A stretch of DNA of 64,000 nt, taken from assembly GCF_000023465.1 (NCBI RefSeq), contig NC_014041.1:2052001-2116000 (forward strand), given 5' to 3'. The stretch is from Zunongwangia profunda SM-A87. Its GTDB lineage: Bacteria; Bacteroidota; Bacteroidia; Flavobacteriales; Flavobacteriaceae. Numbering within the stretch: position 1 is the first letter of the stretch; the number at the start of each line of letters is the position of its first letter. Under the pieces are notes generated by a model. It ran no database searches, was not told the origin of the DNA, and saw only the letters and a list, made by a program, of their open reading frames with translations. A program made the position numbers and the translations under genes. Below are positions 8,269 to 16,258 of the stretch, piece after piece.

Positions 8269-9254
8269 TGAAAAAAGCAGGATCTTTTTTAATGCTTTTA
8301 ATATTGTTCGCTGTAGAGGTAAATGCGCAGCAAACCCTGAAGCGAACCCTAAAACTTATGGGCAGTCGCTTTGATATTACCGTGGTCGCTAAAGATAGCA
8401 CAGCGGCGAACAGCGATATCAATATGGCCGTTGCTGAAATTACGCGTATAGAAAAGCGAATTTCATCCTGGGATCCAAATTCAGAGACTTCTTTAGTCAA
8501 TACCAATGCAGGCATAAAACCCGTAAAAGTTAGTCAGGAGCTTTTTGATCTTATAAAAAGAGCGATAGGGATATCAAAACTTACCGATGGAGCTTTTGAT
8601 ATTACTTACGCATCCATGGATAAAATTTGGAAGTTTGATGGCAGTATGACTAGGATGCCTGCTGAAGAAGATATTAAAAGTTCAGTTTCAAAAGTAGGTT
8701 ATCAAAATATTATTTTAAATGAAGCTGAACATACCGTATTTCTGAAATTACCCGGAATGAAAATTGGCTTTGGAGCAATTGGGAAAGGCTATGCAGCAGA
8801 TAGAGCCAAAGATTTACTGCAAAGTAAAGGTGTAATTGCGGGTATTATTAATGCTTCGGGAGATATGAATACCTGGGGTAAACAGGTAAATGGTGAAGAT
8901 TGGAAGGTTGCCATTACCAATCCTATGGATAAAAACAAAGCTTTTGCTTTGCTGCCTATTAAAAATGAAGCGGTAGTAACTTCTGGAGATTATGAGAAGT
9001 TTGTAGAGTTTAACGGAACTCGATATGCACATATTATCAATCCAAGAACCGGCTATCCGGCTACCGGAATTATTAGTGTGACGGTTTTTGCTCCTAAAGC
9101 CGAATTGGCCGATGCTCTGGCCACCTCGGTATTTGTAATGGGAAAAGAAGTAGGGTTAAATAGAATTAACCAGTTACCTAAAGTAGAATGTATAATTATT
9201 GATGTTGAAGGAAATATTCATACTTCAGATCATATTGAAATAGCGACTAAATGA
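8265..9254 (+). CDS. apbE: FAD:protein FMN transferase (ApbE)
   Basis: The 329-residue protein has a signal peptide ending near residue 21 (VNAQ), then the ApbE fold. Motifs visible are FDIT, GAIGKGYAAD, the Mg/FAD site HIINPRTGYP and the C-terminal ADALATSVFVMG. ApbE moves FMN from FAD onto a Thr or Ser in a [ST]GA[ST] motif of exported proteins. It overlaps the genes on both sides by 4 nt, so it is tightly coupled to them. The probable target is encoded in the same operon; the DUF3570 protein at 9448 has an SGAS sequence. Confidence 0.95.
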   Translation: MMKKAGSFLMLLILFAVEVNAQQTLKRTLKLMGSRFDITVVAKDSTAANSDINMAVAEITRIEKRISSWDPNSETSLVNTNAGIKPVKVSQELFDLIKRAIGISKLTDGAFDITYASMDKIWKFDGSMTRMPAEEDIKSSVSKVGYQNIILNEAEHTVFLKLPGMKIGFGAIGKGYAADRAKDLLQSKGVIAGIINASGDMNTWGKQVNGEDWKVAITNPMDKNKAFALLPIKNEAVVTSGDYEKFVEFNGTRYAHIINPRTGYPATGIISVTVFAPKAELADALATSVFVMGKEVGLNRINQLPKVECIIIDVEGNIHTSDHIEIATK

Positions 9255-9463
9255 TTAAAAAAGTAGTAATACTGGCGTTAATAGCTTGCAGTACTGTTTC
9301 ATGTTCGGCAATTAAGGAATATGAAAAAGTGTATATAAATGATCCCGATATGGTTTTGGGAGCAAAGAAAGTAGATCGGTTTCAAACAAATTTTCATTCG
9401 TACAGGGAAGCAGCTTCTGGTGCAAATGGAGGCAAAACTGGTGGAGGATGCGGATGCAATTAA
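9251..9463 (+). CDS. DUF4266-type small lipoprotein
   Basis: The 70-residue protein has a lipoprotein signal with lipobox TVSC near residue 18, a short conserved body and a glycine-rich tail ending in GGGCGCN. From memory, the EAAxG segment and the GCGCN end are hallmarks of DUF4266, a family found beside ApbE and DUF3570 genes. The paired cysteines could bind metal or carry a modification; neither is shown. It overlaps apbE by 4 nt and the next gene by 16 nt. Function unknown. Confidence 0.8.
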   Translation: MIKKVVILALIACSTVSCSAIKEYEKVYINDPDMVLGAKKVDRFQTNFHSYREAASGANGGKTGGGCGCN

Positions 9464-10794
9464 AATATCAATATAGTATTGTAGCGATTTTGGGCATTTT
9501 AAATGTCAATTTTTTAATAGCTCAGCAAGAGCAATCTTCTTCTGGTGAGGTTGATGGCTACAAAAAAAGGGTTTTAGAAAATACCGAAATCGACTTTCTA
9601 AGCAGTTATTATTCTCAGGATGGAAATAATGCAGCCGTATCTGGTGGTACGGGAACAGAAGAGCTTACCGATTTTACGCCAACCATCGTGGTATCTATTC
9701 CGTTAAATGTAGATGATGTTTTGACGATAGATGCAGGTGTTTCAGCATATACTTCGGCGTCTTCCAGTAATATCAATCCTTTTGATGGTGCTGGGCAGGC
9801 AGATCCTTTCACAGCATCCTCTGGAGCGTCTCGTGGTGATACCTGGGCAAATATTAACGGTACCTATAGCCATAGTTCAGACGATCGTAATACGATCTGG
9901 ACGGCAGATGCATCTTTGGCCAGTGAATATGATTATTTTTCAATAGGTTTTGGTGGAAGTTTTACAAAGTTATTTAATGAAAAAAATACGGAACTTACCC
10001 TACACACCAAAATCTATCTAGATACCTGGAAGCCTATTTATCCTATAGAATTAAGGCCTTTTGGAGAAAGCGGAGCTGGTTTAAATGATGGCTTATTTCA
10101 GCAAAATTCGATTACCGGCAATCCTAACTACAATCCTAAATTTACTGAATTTACTGATAAAGGGCGAAATTCGTATACTTTGGGATTAAATTTTTCCCAG
10201 ATTCTTAGTGAGCGATTGCAAGGATCACTGGCGTTGGATGTGGTGAGCCAAAACGGACTTTTATCGACGCCTTTTCAGCGGGTATATTTTGCAGATGTTG
10301 CGGATTCATTTATTCAGAATTTTCAGTTGGCGGATGCTATAGAGCAATTACCCGATACAAGACTTAAAATTGCAGTTGGCGGTCGCTTAAATTATTATCT
10401 AAACGAAACTTTTGTACTGCGTGGTTATTATCGTTATTATAGTGATGATTGGGGAATACAATCGCATACGGCAAGTATAGAAATGCCCATAAAACTGGGT
10501 AGTAAATTTACACTTTACCCATCGTATAGATATTATACTCAAACTGCTGCAGATTATTTTGCCGGTTACGAGATGCATCGTTCTAACCAGCAATACTATA
10601 CATCTGATTATGACCTTTCAAAATTCCATGCAAATCAGTTTGGGTTTGGTGTAAATTACACCGATATATTTACCAATTTCAATATCTGGAGTTTGCATTT
10701 AAAGAGTATCGATCTTAGATATCTTTATTACAAAAGGAATTCGGGGTTAAACTCAGGATTGGTATCTTTTGGAGTTAACTTTATAATTCCGTAG
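9448..10794 (+). CDS. DUF3570 outer-membrane beta-barrel protein
   Basis: The 448-residue protein (start 9448, or 9454 two codons later) has a signal peptide cleaved after LIAQ near residue 26. Alternating aromatic/polar strands follow, with a terminal strand ending in IIP, as in outer-membrane barrels. The N-terminal part is rich in Ser/Ala/Gly and contains SGAS at residues 125-128 (nt 9820-9831), a match to the ApbE flavin-attachment core. The gene overlaps the DUF4266 gene by 16 nt. I read it as the barrel partner of the lipoprotein in one envelope complex. Flavinylation is a hypothesis. Confidence 0.82.
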   Translation: MRMQLKYQYSIVAILGILNVNFLIAQQEQSSSGEVDGYKKRVLENTEIDFLSSYYSQDGNNAAVSGGTGTEELTDFTPTIVVSIPLNVDDVLTIDAGVSAYTSASSSNINPFDGAGQADPFTASSGASRGDTWANINGTYSHSSDDRNTIWTADASLASEYDYFSIGFGGSFTKLFNEKNTELTLHTKIYLDTWKPIYPIELRPFGESGAGLNDGLFQQNSITGNPNYNPKFTEFTDKGRNSYTLGLNFSQILSERLQGSLALDVVSQNGLLSTPFQRVYFADVADSFIQNFQLADAIEQLPDTRLKIAVGGRLNYYLNETFVLRGYYRYYSDDWGIQSHTASIEMPIKLGSKFTLYPSYRYYTQTAADYFAGYEMHRSNQQYYTSDYDLSKFHANQFGFGVNYTDIFTNFNIWSLHLKSIDLRYLYYKRNSGLNSGLVSFGVNFIIP

Positions 10795-11146
10795 TATTTT
10801 TTAGAAAACTATCTCAAATTCAACTGTAATATGCTCACTAAAACCAATTAAAAATGTCTCGTAAAAAGAAATTTTCAAGTATACTTTTAATAACTATGGT
10901 ACTGGTTGTCGTAGTACTTCAGTTTTTTAGACCGTCAAAAAATATTTCCGAAGAAATATCGAATAATGATATTTTAAAAGCTGAAGATTTACCAAGAGAG
11001 GTCTCCAGAATTTTGGTGACTTCCTGTTATGATTGCCATTCTAATAATACTAATTATCCCTGGTATAGTGAAATTACGCCTGTAAATTTCTTTTTAGATA
11101 ATCATGTGAAGGATGGGAAAAGGCATCTCAATTTTTCGGAATGGGC

Positions 11147-11154
11147 CAAATTAT
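11147..11154 (+). repeat. Left copy of 8-bp target-site duplication (CAAATTAT)
   Basis: CAAATTAT, identical to 12767-12774. Removing one copy plus the intervening DNA repairs the haem-binding reading frame. The true duplication may be 7 bp (AAATTAT), since the leading C could be shared by chance. Confidence 0.75.
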
Positions 11155-11198
11155 GGATACGACGGATTTTATATGATATCTTTTCATAATGCTATTTT

Positions 11199-12203
11199 TT
11201 AAAGGTTAATTTCTATTCCGCCGGTGATGGTTCTTAAATTACCAAGTCCCAAGCCCGGGCGTTCTGGGTCTAATCCATCATAATCGGTGATGGTGATGAG
11301 GTTCTGGCCGTGTAGAAAAAGTTGCATTTGTTTGAGGCCTAGTTTTGTCACCAAGTTTTTAGGGAATTTAAAGGCAAGCGATAAGGTCTTTAAACGGAAG
11401 TACGAAGCATCCCTAATAGGAAAGCTGGTATTTAAAACGCGATTATAAGCAGTACTCGCCGCAACGGTTTGGGAGATTTGTTGATAGGGGCTATCATTAC
11501 CTTCCAGACGTGATAATATCATCCGGTTAGCATTTCTAATAGCCCCTGCACTAAAAGAAGTGATGCGTCCTTCCTGCTTTACAAATTCCCATAAAAATTG
11601 CAGGGAAAAACCTTTATATGTGAGTTGATTACTTAATCCCCCGTAAAACGACCGGTTGTTATCTTGAATGCTATTTCGGTCTTGATAATCATAAGAACCG
11701 TCCCCATTGCTATCTTCCACGGTATAGAATCCGGTTTCCGGGTCTATACCGGTATAGTTATACAATAGGGAAATATTGAGGGGATGGCCTACCCGATATG
11801 TATTGGCGTAGGGAGATTGCTCGATGTCCGGATAGCTAAGCAGTTCATTCTTGGGAAGGCTGATATTAAATGACGTCTGCCAACGGAAATCCCTACCATT
11901 AAAATTTTGGCTGGTCCATTCTATTTCCCAACCTCGGTTTTCTACGGTAGCCGGTAAATTGGCCTGAACCGAGGTAAAACCTGTTAGATAAGGTAGAGGA
12001 TAGCCCACCAACTGATTAGAAGAGCGGTTACGGTAGTAACTTATTCCTAACCGCAGGCGGTCTTTTAAAAAACCTAGCTCCATCCCGCCTTCCAGTTTTT
12101 TGTTAATCTCCCAAGAGTAGTTAGGGTTAGCTAGTCCGGTGGGATATAATCCACCGGCAGCAATGGTAGCTTCATAAGCATCCAGATACCCATAATCGCC
12201 AAT
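11199..12203 (-). pseudogene. SusC/RagA TonB-dependent receptor, C-terminal third only
   Basis: About 335 codons are open and match the C-terminal barrel of SusC proteins: IGDYGYLDAYE at the cut end, GGLYPTGLANPNYSWE, a DSNGDGSYDYQD calcium-loop-like turn, LHGQNLITITDYDGLDPE and a terminal strand. Carboxypeptidase-like, plug and N-terminal barrel regions are absent. Homology stops near 12203, where IS66-like sequence begins on the other strand. The open frame continues to an ATG at 12419, but that part is antisense of the transposase and is not SusC. No internal stops, so the decay is recent. Confidence 0.82.
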
Positions 12204-12229
12204 TAGCTTTATTAAGTTCGAAAGCCAGG

Positions 12230-12693
12230 GCCCAGGGAAAACCACCCTTGATTCCCGAGCCACGAAAAAGCGCTTCGCCTGGATGAATCCCCTTAAAATT
12301 CCTCGAGGGGTTTTGGTAAATGGATTGGTAGATGAATTACAGAGGACCCACATCCTACCGAAAAGTCCGATAGCAAAAGCCATACATACCACCTTGGGTA
12401 AGTGGGACAAGCTACACACCTATTTATATGATGGAATCCTGGAGATTGATACGAACCTTACTGAGAATGCCCTTAGACCCCTTACAATCGGAAGAAAAAA
12501 CTACTTGTTCGCCGGGTCTCATAATGCAGCACAGCGATCGGCGTGTATTTATTCCTTTATGGCTATCTGCAAAAAGCACGACGTGAATCCGCAGGAGTGG
12601 TTAAAGCATACCCTGGAGAATATTCTCACTATCAATCATAAAAACCTCCGGGATCTGTATCCACAGAATTATAAAAAACTAAAGAATACCTAA
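12230..12693 (+). pseudogene. IS66-family transposase, C-terminal fragment
   Basis: From about 12330 the frame reads LPKSPIAKAI, WDKLHTYLYDG, EIDTNLTENALRPLTIGRKN, YLFAGSHNAAQRSA and NPQEWL. These are the IS66 transposase C-terminal catalytic region, including the final acidic residue in DTNLTEN. Upstream, from about 12235, matches to the family (KALRLDES) are visible only by switching frames, so the fragment is frameshifted as well as truncated. The N-terminal two thirds and the accessory orfs are missing. About 73 bp separate the stop from the right end of the insertion. Confidence 0.82.
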
Positions 12694-12766
12694 TAGATCT
12701 TCACCGCTAAGTTCTGTTATAAGTATATTCAGATTAACTTCCTAGATGTACTTGGTGGGGTGCATA

Positions 12767-12774
12767 CAAATTAT
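12767..12774 (+). repeat. Right copy of 8-bp target-site duplication (CAAATTAT)
   Basis: Right copy of the direct repeat that borders the insertion; see 11147-11154. The haem-binding frame resumes with AAA TTA TCT GCT GAA. Confidence 0.75.
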
Positions 12775-12935
12775 CTGCTGAAAAAAAAGCGCATAAAGTT
12801 GAAGAAATAGGGGAAGAGATTGAAAATAATAAAATGCCATTAGATTCTTATGTTTGGTTGCATAAGGAGGCCAAGCTTACTGAAGCACAAAAACAACTTC
12901 TATTAGATTGGGTAAAAAATTACCAGCCTAAATAG

Positions 12936-14451
12936 CTAATAGAATAAAGATGCTGCAACAGGGACATAGGTTAAACATAAAATGATTGCCCCGATAATTG
13001 CGAAACTAAAGGCCAGGGCCATTGGTCTAAACATTTTACCTTCGACATTGGTAAGGGAAAGAATAGGCAGGAATACAATCAGAATAATTACTTGTCCAAA
13101 AATGGCAGACCCCATCATTTTAGAAGCGCTTACAAAAGTAGCCTGATCGTTTAGATTACGAATTTCTTCTTTATTTAGCTGGTTGTATTTTCTAAAGCGC
13201 TGTGTAATTTCGAAAGCACAATATTCTACGATAATTACGGCACCATCTATGATAATTCCAAAATCAATTGCGCCTAAACTCATGAGGTTAGCATCAATTT
13301 TAAAAATATACATCATAGTAAGTGTAAATAAAAGACAAAGTGGAATTACGGAGGCAACGATAATTCCAGAGCGAATATCTCCCAGAATTAGTACCACTAC
13401 AAAAATCACGATGATAAATCCTAAAACCAGATTTTCGGTAATTTTAAACGTAGTTTTACTTATAAGTTCACTTCGATCTAAAAAAGGATTAATTTTAACC
13501 CCTTCGGGTAAATTAGATTGGATTTCTGCCACCCGTTCTTTAACCGAATTGATCACCTTTTGTGAGTTAGCGCCTTTTAACATCATTATTTGGCCCAATA
13601 CTTTTTCGCCTTCATCATTCCCGGTAATTGCACCGTATCTGGGTGCATGCCCAAAGTCTACCTGTGCAATGTCCTTTATATAAATTGGCTTATCACCTTT
13701 AATGCTAACTACGGTATTTCTAATCTTATCTAAGGAATCGATTTTACCATCTCCACGAATAAATAAGACCTGATCGTTTTTCTCGATATATCCACCTCCA
13801 GAAATACTATTATCAGCCTGTAGGGCCGTTAGAATATCTGAAATTTTGATATTTAAAGCGCTAAGTTTGGCCGAATTTATAGCAACTTCATACTGCTTTA
13901 AATAACCACCCCAGGTATTAATTTCAACAACTCCGTCGATACCCGAAAGTTCTCTTTTTACAATCCAATCCTGAATGCTCCTTAATTGGGTAGCATCATA
14001 TTGATCTTCATACCCGGGTTCGGTTTCTAACATATACTGATAAATTTTCACCAAGACCAGTCATTATAGGAGAGCCAATGTCTTTAGGAATACTTTCTTT
14101 AGCCGCATTAATTTTTTCTGAAATAAGTTGGCGTGGTAAGTAGGTGCCTAAAGATTCGTTGAAGACGATCGTAACAACTGAAAGTCCGAATTTAGAAACC
14201 GATCGAATTTCTTTCACTCCCGGCAAATTGGCTATTTCTAGCTCTATGGGATACGTGATATATCGCTCCATATCCTGTGTAGATAGATTTTGAGAAGTGG
14301 TGATAACCTGAACCTGATTATTGGTAATATCTGGCACTGCCCCAATAGGAATATTATTCAGTGAGTACATTCCCACCCCTATGAGAATTGCGGTAAATAT
14401 TCCAACAAGAATCTTATTTTTTAAACTGAACCTAATAATCTTCTGAAGCAT
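12936..14451 (-). pseudogene. CusA/CzcA-type heavy-metal RND pump, frameshifted and cut to its N-terminal half
   Basis: The first frame (14008-14451) encodes the N-terminal helix and IPIGAVPDITNNQVQV; the second (12936-14054) continues with IYQYMLETEPGY and SLGAIDFGIIIDGAVIIVE, a hallmark of metal-efflux RND pumps. The frames join if one base is removed from the four-T run at 14045-14048. The product would end near 500 residues at VPVAASLFY, whereas such pumps exceed 1000. The stop abuts the last codon of the split haem gene at 12935/12936, so the second half was lost in a deletion. No adaptor or channel gene is nearby. Confidence 0.87.
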
Positions 14452-14674
14452 TTTCTAAATAAATTTAAGAGCAATTTGCATTTTTGCTCTTAGTAATCAC
14501 TAAGGCAATACTTAATATTCGCTTAAAAAAATGTTCATTTTTAGGGAACTAGCTGTTTCAAAGCGACTTTATTAATCGATAATTCAAATAAGCTTCTTTT
14601 GTAAGCATTAAAGCCATTTTATGTGAAGTCTATGTTATAGTAATTCCTGATATTTGTTTTTTTTAGTTTTAATA

Positions 14675-15823
14675 ATGGAAGCAAGACATCGACATCGTAT
14701 CGCCTTAAGTATCTGTTTTTTTGTTAGTGGAATTTCATTTTCTACCTGGGCCTCCAGGATTCCATCTGTTAAAGAATTATACAATCTTAGTGAAGCCGAA
14801 TTGGGAAGCTTGCTTTTAGTGATGCCTTTTGGTAATATCGTAGGTTTACCAATTTCGGGATGGCTGGTATCAAAATTCGATAGTCGTAGTCCGCTTTTTG
14901 CCGGGATCGTTCTTATTTCTATGTCTTTAGCCGGGATTGGCTGGTCTACCAATATTTATACTTTAATGCTGAGTATGTTCTTTTTTGCTTTTGCAATGCG
15001 AATAATGAATATCTCGATGAACACCCAATCGATAAGTTTACAAAAATCTTTTCTTCGGAAGATTATAGGTTCATTCCATGCAGCATGGAGTTGTGGTGGG
15101 ATCATTGGTGTAGCGCTATCTACTTTTATGGTGAAATTTAATGTAGCAATGCCAATTCATCTTAGTATAGTCGCTGCCGTGAGTTTAGTTTGTATAGGTA
15201 GTAGTTTTAGTTTTTTACTTAGTGGAGATAAAACAACTGGTGGTAGTAAACTAAAATTAGGAAAACCAGATGGCTATATTTTTATTTTAGGATTAATGGT
15301 ATTTTTTGCCTCTTTGTGTGAAGGCGGAATGTTTGATTGGAGCGGTGTTTATTTTAAAGAAGTGGTTGGTGAAGAGATCTTTACATTAGGCTATCTAACT
15401 TTTATGGTTTTTATGGCGATTTCTCGTTTCTGCTCAGATCTGGTGATAGAAAAAATAGGGATGCCAAAAACATATATTATCAGTTCTTTAATGGTTGTTT
15501 TTGGCGTTTTAACGGTGGTTTTATTTCCTTATTTCTGGCCGGCTTTAATTGGTTTTAGCGTAGTTGGTTTAGGGATTGCAGCAGTAATGCCAATGACGAT
15601 GGGCCTTGCAGGAGAATCACCAAAATATAGCCCTGGGATGGCAATTTCTATCGTAACAACATATAGTGTAACGGGAATGCTACTTGGGCCGCCATTAGTT
15701 GGTTATTTAGCCGAATTACTCGGTTTGAAGATCGCTTTTTTGCTGTTTCTTATCGCCGGATTAATGCTTTATCCTATTTCAAGAAGATTTTTTAAAAGAC
15801 AGGAAAAACTTCAAAATGGTTAA
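14675..15823 (+). CDS. Major facilitator superfamily transporter (YbjJ-like)
   Basis: The chosen start at 14675 (MEARHRHRIALS...) gives 382 residues with the first membrane helix directly after a basic N-terminus. The alternative start at 14654 adds seven hydrophobic residues and is less typical. About 12 membrane segments are visible. The loop after helix 2 reads GWLVSKFDSR, the MFS motif-A position. WASRIPSVKE in the first loop and the central SFHAAWSCGG resemble the YbjJ-type subgroup. Substrate unknown. It stands alone between pseudogene DNA and convergent small genes. Confidence 0.85.
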   Translation: MEARHRHRIALSICFFVSGISFSTWASRIPSVKELYNLSEAELGSLLLVMPFGNIVGLPISGWLVSKFDSRSPLFAGIVLISMSLAGIGWSTNIYTLMLSMFFFAFAMRIMNISMNTQSISLQKSFLRKIIGSFHAAWSCGGIIGVALSTFMVKFNVAMPIHLSIVAAVSLVCIGSSFSFLLSGDKTTGGSKLKLGKPDGYIFILGLMVFFASLCEGGMFDWSGVYFKEVVGEEIFTLGYLTFMVFMAISRFCSDLVIEKIGMPKTYIISSLMVVFGVLTVVLFPYFWPALIGFSVVGLGIAAVMPMTMGLAGESPKYSPGMAISIVTTYSVTGMLLGPPLVGYLAELLGLKIAFLLFLIAGLMLYPISRRFFKRQEKLQNG

Positions 15824-15993
15824 TCATGGTTAACAATTTTAGCTTTGATAACGGCCGGAGTAATAGAAGTTTTTTCATGTAAAAAGCTTTTACGCTTTTC
15901 ATCTTTAAAATTAAAAAACATAAGAAGCAGGTAGAGCAAAAGCAGAAAGCAAAGACTTAAAATTGAGATATTTTTTTTTAAGAAAGCCCTCAT
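15820..15993 (-). CDS. Small single-span membrane protein, 57 residues
   Basis: A 58-codon frame on the minus strand encodes a basic N-terminus, one strongly hydrophobic segment (about 9-28, rich in Leu) and a charged tail with KDEKRKSF. It starts 2 nt after the stop of the 52-residue gene upstream, so the two look like an operon. Its stop overlaps the MFS stop codon on the other strand. I do not recognise the family. The coupling and the hydrophobic layout argue that it is a real gene. Confidence 0.55.
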   Translation of the reverse strand: MRAFLKKNISILSLCFLLLLYLLLMFFNFKDEKRKSFLHEKTSITPAVIKAKIVNHD

Positions 15994-15995
15994 GC

Positions 15996-16154
15996 CTAGT
16001 CATTTGTTTCTATAAAATAAGCTTTACCGTCATTGTAACCTTCTATAAAAGCTTCTGAATTTTCATTCCAGTCTAATACGACGTTTAGCATGAAATAGCA
16101 GAAAAATCCGAACAATAGCAATTTAAGGTCTCTTTTGGTGATCTTTTGCATCAT
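15996..16154 (-). CDS. Small membrane-anchored protein, 52 residues
   Basis: A 53-codon frame begins at ATGATG (16154; the second ATG at 16151 is an alternative). It has a basic start (QKITKRDLK), one hydrophobic segment (about 12-25) and a tail LDWNENSEAFIEGYNDGKAYF. Short proteins with a helix, a VxxDW motif and a GxxDG tail are common in Bacteroidota as far as I recall; their function is not known to me. It is first of a two-gene unit with the 57-residue protein, 2 nt apart. Confidence 0.55.
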   Translation of the reverse strand: MMQKITKRDLKLLLFGFFCYFMLNVVLDWNENSEAFIEGYNDGKAYFIETND

Positions 16155-16207
16155 TGGTTGGTTATAGGTTGTTTAAATCAATAGGATTATAAATTTAAAG
16201 TATTTTT

Positions 16208-16248
16208 AACAACTTAAAAAAGGGGATTATTCCCCTTTTTTAGTTGTT
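16208..16248 (-). terminator. Intrinsic terminator after the serine hydrolase gene
   Basis: Long imperfect hairpin AACAAC..AAAAAAGGGGA / TTCCCCTTTTTT..GTTGTT with A and T tracts on both sides. It lies 10 nt after the stop of the serine hydrolase gene and separates it from the two small genes. Confidence 0.85.
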
Positions 16249-16258
16249 AATCACTAAT

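Larger units (their letters stand above)
11155..12774. mobile_element. 1.6-kb insertion carrying susC and IS66 fragments
   Basis: The segment interrupts the haem-binding gene exactly, with CAAATTAT on both sides. It holds the 3' end of a susC gene (minus) and the 3' end of an IS66-family transposase gene (plus), both cut at a common internal junction near 12203-12235. The right end (GTACTTGGTGGGGTGCATAC, read toward the gene) resembles an IS66 terminus when reversed (GTATGCACCCC). The left end shows no matching inverted repeat. IS66 elements are known to give 8-bp target duplications. Confidence 0.75.
10854..12935 (+). pseudogene. Haem-binding-domain (CxxCH) membrane protein, split by an insertion
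   Basis: The N-terminal part (10854-11154) encodes a membrane anchor and the c-type haem motif SCYDCHS, followed by YPWYS and HLNFSEW. It then runs into foreign sequence and stops at 11189. The missing C-terminal half resumes at 12768 (KLSAEKKAHKVEEIG...) and ends at 12935. Joining 11154 to 12775 restores one uninterrupted frame of about 153 codons with the expected family sequence. The gene is last in the ApbE operon and would be a periplasm-facing monohaem protein. In this strain it is probably non-functional. Confidence 0.88.

Noticed and set aside
12204..12419. N-terminal extension of the susC fragment frame to an ATG at 12419
   Set aside because: This part is antisense to IS66 transposase sequence and has no SusC similarity; the open frame is accidental.
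11155..12767. A complete IS66 element with terminal inverted repeats
   Set aside because: The right end looks like an IS66 terminus, but the left end has no matching inverted repeat and the transposase lacks its N-terminal two thirds.
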